From Pseudomonadota bacterium (lineage in GTDB: Bacteria > Pseudomonadota > Alphaproteobacteria > UBA9219 > RGZA01), in the NCBI GenBank assembly GCA_016195205.1, contig JACQAB010000115.1, positions 1 to 7,393 on the forward strand: a stretch of DNA of 7,393 bases, written 5' to 3'. Below are positions 1 through 5,123 of the stretch, one piece after another (the first letter of the stretch is position 1; each line of letters opens with the position of its first letter). The notes beneath the pieces were generated by a model. It saw only the letters and a list, made by a program, of their open reading frames with translations, did no database searches and was not told the DNA's origin. A program made the position numbers and the translations under genes.

Positions 1-618
1 ATGACAATTCCTTCCAGCGCAAGCATTTCTGATTATCACGCCAAAATAATTTTCGCACATCTCCTGAGTGAAAGAGTTTCTTCCTGGCAAAGCTTCTCGC
101 AAGTATGCGGGAAAGTTGAGCTGTACCTAGCAACCATCGGACGCTCAAGACTGCGTGACGGAAGCGCAGATCCTCTTTTTGCAAGGCTCGATAGCGGGGG
201 CATAGATCTGTATGCCGAAACCTTCCAAGTCATTCGGCTTGGTGCAGGTTTTTTTGAACATTCCGGACAACCTTATGACCCAATGCAATTAATGGGTTAT
301 TTTGCCACGGGCGGAGCTCTACGCGCCATCATGCTGGCAACAATGAGTCACGCTGATTTTTCTCACACACCTTTTTCAGATGCAGCCAAAGGCCATATGT
401 CTGGTGAAACGTCCTTTCCAGATGTTCCCGTGGATGGGTTACAACAATTTCTTGTGCCCCTGTCTCAAAGATACGCCTGGTTCAATCCCGCTATGACAAC
501 AGAATACCTGGCTAAAACTTTCGGGCCAATCTCTCCAAATGGACGAAAGAAAATCTATGCTGCTTATGGCCAAATACCGCCCACAAATAAAAAGGCCCGG
601 CGTAAAGACAACGACTGA
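1..618 (+). CDS. hypothetical protein, unrecognised family
   Basis: An open frame of 205 residues runs from an ATG at the first base to TGA at 616-618. The true start could lie upstream, outside the window. I do not recognise the family. The protein looks soluble: no signal peptide or clear membrane segment is seen, the middle (about residues 68-115) is the most hydrophobic part, and the tail is strongly charged (NKKARRKDND). The DNA is visibly more AT-rich than the rest of the window (about 38% GC in the first 60 bases and 47% near the end), with A/T-ending codons, unlike the GC-rich genes downstream. This suggests acquired or weakly adapted DNA. It converges with gcrA, and the hairpin repeat at 660-745 lies between them. 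The reading frame is long and clean enough to be a real gene, but no function can be assigned. Confidence 0.6.
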   Translation: MTIPSSASISDYHAKIIFAHLLSERVSSWQSFSQVCGKVELYLATIGRSRLRDGSADPLFARLDSGGIDLYAETFQVIRLGAGFFEHSGQPYDPMQLMGYFATGGALRAIMLATMSHADFSHTPFSDAAKGHMSGETSFPDVPVDGLQQFLVPLSQRYAWFNPAMTTEYLAKTFGPISPNGRKKIYAAYGQIPPTNKKARRKDND

Positions 619-659
619 GATCGCCGGACGGCTGGCCAAGGCGCTGCAGTAAAAAGAAT

Positions 660-745
660 TGTCATCCCCGCGCAGGCGGGGATCCACAAAAACCCCAAAC
701 ATCATGCTCGCTGATAGATGGATGCCCGCCTTCGCGGGCATGACA
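660..745. repeat. inverted pair of GC-rich hairpins (dispersed intergenic repeat, MITE/REP-like)
   Basis: Two 27-nt units at 660-686 and 719-745 are inverted copies of each other (24 of 27 positions agree), separated by 32 nt. Each unit is itself a hairpin with an 8-bp stem and 4-nt loop: 664-671 pairs with 676-683, and 722-729 pairs with 734-741. The outer motif is TGTCAT...GGATCCA, a widespread kind of proteobacterial intergenic repeat. When translated, this repeat yields the familiar spurious peptides PAKAGI and DPRLRGDD, which appear here on the minus strand. The element fills the convergent gap between the first gene and gcrA and ends 4 nt before the gcrA stop codon. There is no T-run after the stems, so a role as a classical intrinsic terminator is not supported, although transcript 3'-end protection is possible. 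Confidence 0.85.
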
Positions 746-749
746 TCAA

Positions 750-1361
750 TTAATGCGTGACCGCCGTCACGCCGATCGGCGCCACTTCGGCGGCGCTGTC
801 GGTGGCCACGGCACCGTCTTCCTTCGGCGCGGTGGGCGATTTCTTCTTACTGCCCTGATAGGCCATGCAGGCATGGTCATAGCAATACGACATGCCGGGG
901 ATCGACATGCGCTCGCAGAAATGGAACCCGGATTTCAGCGGGTCGCCCATCGGCCAGCGGCATTGCTGCGCCTGGGTTTGCGCGTTGGCGGCGTTTGATT
1001 TGAACACGCGCGGCTGATAATTGCCGGCATCGCCGCCGCGGGCGCGGCGCATTTCACCATCGGACTCTTTATAAAGAGCACGGGCGCCAAAGGCGCCCGA
1101 ATTGGTGTCACGACGAATGCCCATCGACTTGGGCGCCGACATGCGGGTTTTCATTCCCGAAGCTCCTGCTTTCTCGGCAATGCGCTTGATGGGTGAAGGA
1201 CGCGAGGACAACCCCAACCGGTGCGCCTTACCGATAACGGCGTTGCGCGTAATGCCCGAACCCAGGCGCGCGGCGATTTCCTTGGCGGAAAGCCCGCTGC
1301 CCCAAAGTTCCTGCAACATGCCGATGCGCGCGGGAGTCCATGTATTGTTTTGATCGCCCAT
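750..1361 (-). CDS. gcrA: GcrA cell cycle regulator
   Basis: GcrA is an alphaproteobacterial transcription factor that binds sigma70 RNA polymerase and activates promoters carrying CcrM-methylated GANTC sites. The 203-residue product opens with the family's DNA-binding helix-turn-helix: TWTPARIGMLQELW at about 7-20, then GLSAKEIAARLG and ITRNAVIGKAHRLGLS at about 23-52. A variable linker follows. The conserved C-terminal sigma-interacting region begins CRWPMGDP at residue 134, with C134, C149, C160 and H163 laid out like a possible metal site (inference). A 29-residue Ala/Thr-rich tail extends past the conserved end, so the protein is longer than the roughly 173-residue Caulobacter GcrA. I chose the ATG at 1361 because GAGG lies 6 nt upstream of it and the conserved N-terminus starts there. 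An in-frame ATG at 1373 has no ribosome-binding site. The stop is TAA. The gene is divergent from sodB and its upstream region carries GANTC sites. Confidence 0.95.
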   Translation of the reverse strand: MGDQNNTWTPARIGMLQELWGSGLSAKEIAARLGSGITRNAVIGKAHRLGLSSRPSPIKRIAEKAGASGMKTRMSAPKSMGIRRDTNSGAFGARALYKESDGEMRRARGGDAGNYQPRVFKSNAANAQTQAQQCRWPMGDPLKSGFHFCERMSIPGMSYCYDHACMAYQGSKKKSPTAPKEDGAVATDSAAEVAPIGVTAVTH

Positions 1362-1428
1362 AATCTGCCTCATCTAGCGGGGGTTACACAGTGACCGAGG
1401 GAAGGAACCAAGCATGGAAAAAACGCCT

Positions 1429-1459
1429 TTTTCACCACTAAACCTTGCGTTTTCACCAC
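1429..1459. repeat. direct repeat TTTTCACCAC x2, 21-bp spacing, upstream of gcrA
   Basis: The 10-mer TTTTCACCAC occurs exactly at 1429-1438 and 1450-1459, with start points 21 bp apart, about two helical turns. On the strand that reads toward gcrA it is GTGGTGAAAA, 68 to 98 bp upstream of the chosen start codon. The same-face spacing is typical of paired protein-binding half sites. I do not recognise the binding protein, and chance duplication of a 10-mer cannot be fully excluded. Confidence 0.5.
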
Positions 1460-1479
1460 ATTTGGCCCCCATATCTGGT

Positions 1480-1494
1480 GGCCTTGGGAAGGCC
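1480..1494. repeat. perfect inverted repeat GGCCTT-GGG-AAGGCC
   Basis: A 6-bp perfect inverted repeat with a 3-nt centre lies in the gcrA-sodB intergenic region, 119 bp or more upstream of gcrA. It could be an operator-type palindrome or a short RNA hairpin in a long gcrA leader. No T-run follows on either strand, so it is not a convincing terminator. Confidence 0.35.
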
Positions 1495-1514
1495 TCTATT
1501 AGTGCGCTCATCGG

Positions 1515-1665
1515 GATTCCCATTTCAAGCCACGAAAAAGCCTCAAGCCAAGATTTCTGTGGGTAAATCAAGATGATGCAGCAATTAGAATCTTTTACGC
1601 GTCGCTTTCTTACTTGATTGCGTGTTCTTCACAACTAACTCCTTTTCATCCCCCGAAAATGAGTC
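1515..1665. promoter_or_regulatory. three GANTC (CcrM methylation) sites between gcrA and sodB
   Basis: GATTC at 1515-1519, GAATC at 1588-1592 and GAGTC at 1661-1665 all match GANTC, the sequence methylated by CcrM and read by GcrA in Alphaproteobacteria. The rest of the 331-bp divergent gap (1374-1704) contains no convincing gene. The third site lies 40 bp before the sodB start and about 20 bp upstream of a -10-like TATAAA at 1682-1687. The role in regulation is inference from the known GcrA/CcrM system. Confidence 0.5.
1558..1566 (-). promoter_or_regulatory. DnaA-box-like 9-mer upstream of gcrA
   Basis: On the minus strand this reads TTACCCACA, one mismatch from the DnaA box TTATCCACA. It lies about 200 bp upstream of the gcrA start and points toward it. 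In Caulobacter DnaA activates gcrA transcription, which makes the position suggestive. A one-mismatch 9-mer can occur by chance, so this is a candidate only. Confidence 0.3.
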
Positions 1666-1704
1666 CTTTCAAGGGCTTCCATATAAAATCTTCATGGGGA
1701 CTTC

Positions 1705-2220
1705 ATGTCTTTCGAACTTCCGCCCCTGCCTTACAGCCGGCACGCGCTTGCGCCCGTGATCAGCGAAAAGACCATGGGCTTCCATTACGACAAACACCAT
1801 CAGGCTTACGTCACAAAGCTTAACGAGTTGATCAAGGGCCAGCCCGAGGAAAATAAGAAGCTGGAAGAGATTATCAAGCTCACCCACGACGACGCGAAGC
1901 ATTCCATCTTCAATAACGCGGCACAGACGTGGAACCATAGTTTCTTCCGGAAGTCGATGAAGAAAGGCGCGGCGAAAAAAATCCCGCCCGAACTGGAAAA
2001 GCGTTTAAAGGAAACTTTCGGCAGTCCGGAGAAATTCAAGGAAGAATTCGCCGCGCATGGCGTGACCTAGTTCGGCAGCGGCTGGGTGCGGCTGGTGGAA
2101 GACGGCGGCAAGCTGCAGATTTTAAAAACGCCCGACGCGCATCTGCCGCTGGCGCACAGCAAGAAAGCCCTTATAAACTGCGATGTTTGGGAACATGCCT
2201 ATACCCTGGATTACCAGCTT
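1705..2220 (+). pseudogene. sodB: Fe-type superoxide dismutase, interrupted by TAG and 3'-truncated
   Basis: The product would dismutate superoxide in the cytoplasm. The frame opens with FELPPLPY and the Fe/Mn-SOD N-terminal domain, with metal ligand H27 and HYDKHHQAY at 27-35. It continues with NNAAQTWNH, giving Q74 (iron-type position) and ligand H78. An in-frame TAG at 2068-2070 stops it at residue 121. The same frame then continues with the conserved C-terminal half: FGSGW, and NCDVWEHAY with ligands D160 and H164. Homology ends at DYQ (about 2220), so the usual last 25-30 residues are absent and a hairpin repeat follows. Other conserved positions have drifted: FYW-type is FFR, GWxWL is GWVRL, and HAYYLDY is HAYTLDY. 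GGGGA lies 4 nt before the ATG as a ribosome-binding site. Readthrough in frame 1 would extend to a stop ending at 2346, giving about 213 residues with an unrelated tail. A decayed gene is the simplest reading; a sequencing error could explain the TAG but not the lost end. Confidence 0.9.
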
Positions 2221-2232
2221 CTAGAAACCAAA

Positions 2233-2278
2233 TGGGATCCCGGCTCGCGCTCGCTACGCTCGCTTAGCCGGGATGACA
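2233..2278 (-). repeat. single GC-rich hairpin repeat at the sodB/folK junction
   Basis: A perfect 9-bp stem, ATCCCGGCT at 2237-2245 with AGCCGGGAT at 2266-2274, encloses a 20-nt loop containing a tandem duplication of CGCTCGCT (2248-2255 and 2257-2264, 9-nt period). On the minus strand the ends are TGTCAT...GGATCCCA, nearly the same as the hairpin units at 660-745, so it appears to be a relative with a longer stem and loop. It ends immediately before the folK stop codon (2279-2281) and begins 12 nt after the last recognisable sodB codon. Confidence 0.75.
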
Positions 2279-2764
2279 TTAAAGGATTTTCTGAATTTCC
2301 TGCGGCGGCAGCTTTGCGATCAGCGCGCGGATGGTTTCGCGGCTGACGGGGTGTTTCCAGGTCGGGGCAATGTCGCGCAACGGATGCAATATAAACGCGC
2401 GCTTGACCATGCGCGGGTGCGGAAGTTCCAGAAATTCCGTTTTCAATCTTTGCCCGGCATAATCAAGCAGATCAAGATCCAGCGTGCGCGGATCGTTCTT
2501 CATCGTACGCTGGCGGCCAAAGGCTTGCTCGATCTCCAATAGCTTTTGCATCACCTTTGCCGGATCGAGATGCGTTTTTATTTCCGCCACCGCATTGATG
2601 AAGTCGGGCTGGTCGGAAACCGGTACCGGCGCGGTTTTATAAAAAGGTGAAACGCGCTTTACCTGAATTCCATGCTCGGGCATAAGTTGCAGCGCCGCGC
2701 GTAACGTCTCGATGGGCGTCCCCACCCGGCTTGGCATGTTGGCGCCCAGGCCGATCAAAATCAT
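2279..2764 (-). CDS. folK: 2-amino-4-hydroxy-6-hydroxymethyldihydropteridine pyrophosphokinase (HPPK)
   Basis: HPPK transfers pyrophosphate from ATP to 6-hydroxymethyl-7,8-dihydropterin in cytoplasmic folate synthesis, just before FolP. The 161-residue product has the usual single-domain length. It shows GLGAN at 5-9, the substrate-binding YKTAPVPVSDQPDFINAV segment at 42-59, and the family signature NDPRTLDLDLL at 90-100, with the Mg-binding pair D96 and D98. ELPHPRMVKRAFILHPL follows near the end, as in the family. The ATG at 2762-2764 overlaps the TGA of the upstream zapE as ATGA. GAAGG lies 7 nt upstream, inside zapE, so translation is probably coupled. It converges with the sodB remnant, and its TAA abuts the hairpin repeat. 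Confidence 0.95.
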   Translation of the reverse strand: MILIGLGANMPSRVGTPIETLRAALQLMPEHGIQVKRVSPFYKTAPVPVSDQPDFINAVAEIKTHLDPAKVMQKLLEIEQAFGRQRTMKNDPRTLDLDLLDYAGQRLKTEFLELPHPRMVKRAFILHPLRDIAPTWKHPVSRETIRALIAKLPPQEIQKIL

Positions 2765-3867
2765 GGCACGGCCTTCAAAAGCGGATGCGGGCGGCGCATA
2801 TATTCTTCCGACTGCATTTCGAACAGCCGGCTTTGGGTGCGCTCAAACCGCGGATAAAGCGAATGCCCCGGTTCCATCAGCTTTTCCAGCTTTACTTCGG
2901 CGCTGATTACCACATTGGCGTGCTTTTCATAAAGAATGTCGATCAAGTGAATGAAGCGCAGGGTGGCATCGCGGCCACGGTCGGCATCGGGAAGCATGGG
3001 CACGTTTTCAATCAAAAACGTGTGATAGCGCCCGCAAAGCACCAGATAGTCCGACGGTGCCAGCGGCTTGCGGCATAAGTCGTCAAAGGTAAACCATGCC
3101 ACTTCCTTCGCCGCGCGCGGCACCACCAGCTTGCGCCCGTCGATGGTCAATTCTTCCGAAGCCGGCGTGCCGGTGTCGGTGAGGCGCAGGAAAATATCGG
3201 CCAGCATGGCATGGGCCTTGGCATCGTGCGGATGCATATAAACCGGCAGGCCCTTCAGCCGCGCCAGGCGATGGTCTTCTCCCCCGCCAATGGGCAGAAC
3301 TTTCATGCGTTTTTTAAGAATGTCGATAAACGGCAGGAACAGGGCGCGTTGCAGCCCGTCTTTATATAAGTCGTCCGGCGCGGTGTTCGAGGTGGCCACC
3401 ACCACCGCCCCTTCCCGAAAAAGCGTGCGAAACAGCCGCCCCAAAATCATGGCGTCGGCGATGTTGTAAACCTGGAATTCGTCGAAGCACAGCAGTTCGG
3501 CCTCTTTCACGATTTCATCTGCCGCGGAATCTAGCGCGTTGCCGTTATCTTCACCGCGCAGGGCATGCAGGCGGCGATGCACCTCGGCCATAAAGGCGTG
3601 AAAATGCACGCGGCGCTTCTTCACCCCCTCCGCGCCTTCAAAAAATAAATCCATCAGCATGGTTTTACCGCGGCCCACCGGGCCATAAAGATAAAGCCCG
3701 CGCTTGTCTTCGGACGCGGGGAAAAAAGGCAGGCGCGGGCGCATCAGCTTGGGCAGGTGCCGCTGTAACTCTTGCAGGGCCTGCACCGCTGCCTTCTGTC
3801 CGGGATCGGCAGTGATTTTTCCGGCCTCAAGACGTTGGCGGTAAAGATCGCGCAAGGCGGTTTGCAT
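2761..3867 (-). CDS. zapE: ZapE/AFG1-family ATPase (cell division)
   Basis: This is an AFG1/LACE1-family P-loop ATPase; in E. coli the homologue ZapE acts at the division ring and affects FtsZ polymers. The 368-residue length is normal for the family. Visible are Walker A GPVGRGKT at 62-69, the family motif RRVHFHAFMAEVHRRLH at 85-101, Walker B LLCFDEF at 125-131 with D129 and E130, and a sensor-1-like VVATSN ending at N161, followed by PDDLYKDGLQR. The C-terminal part carries FTFDDLCRKPLAPSDYL and the RFIHLIDILYEK segment typical of these proteins. There is no signal peptide and the protein should be cytoplasmic. The ATG at 3867 is the only possible start, since an in-frame TGA lies 2 codons upstream. 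No ribosome-binding site is visible. It heads an operon with folK and diverges from rodA across 44 bp containing two GANTC sites. Confidence 0.93.
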   Translation of the reverse strand: MQTALRDLYRQRLEAGKITADPGQKAAVQALQELQRHLPKLMRPRLPFFPASEDKRGLYLYGPVGRGKTMLMDLFFEGAEGVKKRRVHFHAFMAEVHRRLHALRGEDNGNALDSAADEIVKEAELLCFDEFQVYNIADAMILGRLFRTLFREGAVVVATSNTAPDDLYKDGLQRALFLPFIDILKKRMKVLPIGGGEDHRLARLKGLPVYMHPHDAKAHAMLADIFLRLTDTGTPASEELTIDGRKLVVPRAAKEVAWFTFDDLCRKPLAPSDYLVLCGRYHTFLIENVPMLPDADRGRDATLRFIHLIDILYEKHANVVISAEVKLEKLMEPGHSLYPRFERTQSRLFEMQSEEYMRRPHPLLKAVP

Positions 3868-3911
3868 GAATCATGAATAGCGTTATGAATCACGAAACGC
3901 TACTTTAAATC
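3868..3911. promoter_or_regulatory. divergent zapE/rodA control region with repeated ATGAATCA and two GANTC sites
   Basis: The 44-bp gap between the two divergent start codons holds GAATC at 3868-3872 and 3887-3891. Each lies within an exact ATGAATCA (3866-3873 and 3885-3892, 19 bp apart), with a partial third copy ATGAATAG at 3873-3880. A weak sigma70-like promoter for rodA can be drawn as TTGCAT (3862-3867), 16 bp, then TATGAA (3884-3889), so that one GANTC would overlap the -10. Methylation-dependent control by GcrA is inference. The promoter assignment is tentative because each hexamer matches consensus at only 4 of 6 positions. Confidence 0.5.
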
Positions 3912-5051
3912 ATGTTTTCCACGCACGCCCACGACCCCGATCTGCATTTTTCCGAAAAACTGCGCTATTTGCCGTGGGGATTCGTTTTCGTGGTCATGCT
4001 GCTGTCGCTGTTCGGCGTGGCGATGCTGTATTCGGCAGGCGGGGCCAGCTGGAAACCTTGGGCAGCCACCCAGCTTTACCGCGTTATTCCCGGCCTGTTG
4101 CTGATGCTGGCCATTGGCCTGGTCGATATCCGCTTCTGGTACCGGTGGAGCTTCCTGCTTTACGCCAGCGCGCTGCTGCTGCTGGTGGCGGTGGTGGCGA
4201 TCGGCCACACCGGCATGGGCGCCAAGCGCTGGATCCGCATGGGCATCTTCGTACTGCAGCCTTCGGCCTATATGAAGGTGGTGCTAGCCATGGTGCTGGC
4301 CAAATATTTCCATCAGCTTACCTATGAACAGATCGGCAATCCCCTGCGCCTTTTCACGCCGGCCGGGCTGGTGCTGGTTCCGGCCGCGCTTATTCTGATC
4401 GAGCCCAATCTGGGCATGGCCACGCTGCTGGTGCTTTTTTCGGCGGCGGTGTTTTTTCTGGCGGGCGTGCGCTGGTGGATCTTCGGCCTGTTGGGCGTGG
4501 GCGTGCCGTTTGCCGCGCAACAGGCCTGGAAGCATTTGCATGATTATCAGAAGCAGCGCCTGCTGACTTTCATCAACCCCGAGCAGGACCCGCTGGGCTC
4601 AGGTTACAATATTATTCAATCGAAAATCGCGCTGGGTTCCGGCGGGCTTTTCGGCAAAGGCTTCGGCATGGGCACACAAAGCCAGCTGAATTTCCTTCCC
4701 GAAAAACACACCGACTTCATCTTCGTGGTGCTGGCCGAAGAAATGGGCCTGATGGGCGCGGTGCTGCTGCTAGTGCTGTTCTTCATTCTTATCGCCTATG
4801 GCTATGTGATCAGCCTGAATTGCCGGCACCAGTTCGGCCGGCTGCTGGGTCTGGGGCTAACCACCAGCTTCTTCTTATATGTGCTGACCAACGTGGCGAT
4901 GGTGACAGGGCTTATTCCCGTGGTAGGAATCCCCCTGCCGCTGGTGTCTTACGGCGGCAGCGTAATGCTGGCCTTTTATATCGCTTGCGGACTGTTACTG
5001 AGCATCGCCATACATAAAGACGCACGCCTGGACGGCTCCGCGCCCCAATAA
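3912..5051 (+). CDS. rodA: RodA-type SEDS peptidoglycan glycosyltransferase
   Basis: RodA is a polytopic inner-membrane glycosyltransferase that polymerises lipid II with a class B PBP during cell elongation. The 379-residue product has about ten hydrophobic segments after a short cytoplasmic N-terminus. RodA rather than FtsW is indicated by QRLLTFINPEQDPLGSGYN at 215-232, QSQLNFLPEKHTDFIF at 256-271 containing the presumed catalytic D268, and PVVGIPLPLVSYGGS at 336-350. Two conserved acidic positions differ: QPSE is QPSA (A119) and the QPDLG motif reads EPNLG (N166). There is no visible ribosome-binding site before the ATG at 3912, and no better downstream start precedes the first membrane segment. 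It is not beside mreB or a PBP gene here, unlike the common mre-mrd arrangement, and instead diverges from zapE. The TAA at 5049-5051 is followed by a 72-bp gap before the PAS/HD-GYP gene. Confidence 0.9.
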   Translation: MFSTHAHDPDLHFSEKLRYLPWGFVFVVMLLSLFGVAMLYSAGGASWKPWAATQLYRVIPGLLLMLAIGLVDIRFWYRWSFLLYASALLLLVAVVAIGHTGMGAKRWIRMGIFVLQPSAYMKVVLAMVLAKYFHQLTYEQIGNPLRLFTPAGLVLVPAALILIEPNLGMATLLVLFSAAVFFLAGVRWWIFGLLGVGVPFAAQQAWKHLHDYQKQRLLTFINPEQDPLGSGYNIIQSKIALGSGGLFGKGFGMGTQSQLNFLPEKHTDFIFVVLAEEMGLMGAVLLLVLFFILIAYGYVISLNCRHQFGRLLGLGLTTSFFLYVLTNVAMVTGLIPVVGIPLPLVSYGGSVMLAFYIACGLLLSIAIHKDARLDGSAPQ

Positions 5052-5070
5052 ATCCCTACAGGGCCTGCGT

Positions 5071-5090
5071 TTAAGAAATGTTTAGGATTC
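5071..5090 (+). promoter_or_regulatory. candidate CtrA box adjoining a GANTC site
   Basis: TTAA at 5071-5074, seven bases, then TTAG at 5082-5085 match the CtrA full site TTAA-N7-TTAA in 7 of 8 positions. GATTC, a CcrM site, follows directly at 5086-5090. Both lie 34-53 bp upstream of the PAS/HD-GYP start codon, in the only gap between it and rodA. No convincing -35/-10 pair was found, so promoter geometry is unresolved. The link to CtrA and GcrA is inference from known alphaproteobacterial binding motifs. Confidence 0.4.
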
Positions 5091-5123
5091 TTGCGGTTAC
5101 CTTGGGGCCCTTAAAGCCTCATC

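Noticed and set aside
439..741. 100-codon minus-strand open frame
   Set aside because: It translates the hairpin repeat (PAKAGI and DPRLRGDD peptides) and the antisense of the first gene; this is a well-known annotation artefact.
664..741. Intrinsic terminators for the first gene and gcrA
   Set aside because: The stems are GC-rich but no T-run follows on either strand, so classical terminators cannot be claimed.
660..745. Short CRISPR-like array
   Set aside because: Only two units, inverted rather than direct, with no regular spacers; it is a hairpin repeat pair.
753..1353. Plus-strand frames opposite gcrA
   Set aside because: Arg/Gly/His-rich low-complexity translations typical of shadows of a GC-rich gene; gcrA on the other strand is secure.
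1374..1571. 65-codon minus-strand frame abutting gcrA
   Set aside because: It needs a TTG start, has no recognisable homology and covers the repeat- and motif-rich control region; it is better read as gcrA upstream sequence.
1614..1641. Promoter TTGATT-N16-TAACTC for sodB
   Set aside because: The -10 hexamer matches consensus at only two positions; not supportable.
2086..2346. 86-codon plus-strand frame with its own ATG-like start
   Set aside because: It is the in-frame continuation of sodB past the TAG, then the hairpin repeat and the antisense of folK; not an independent gene.
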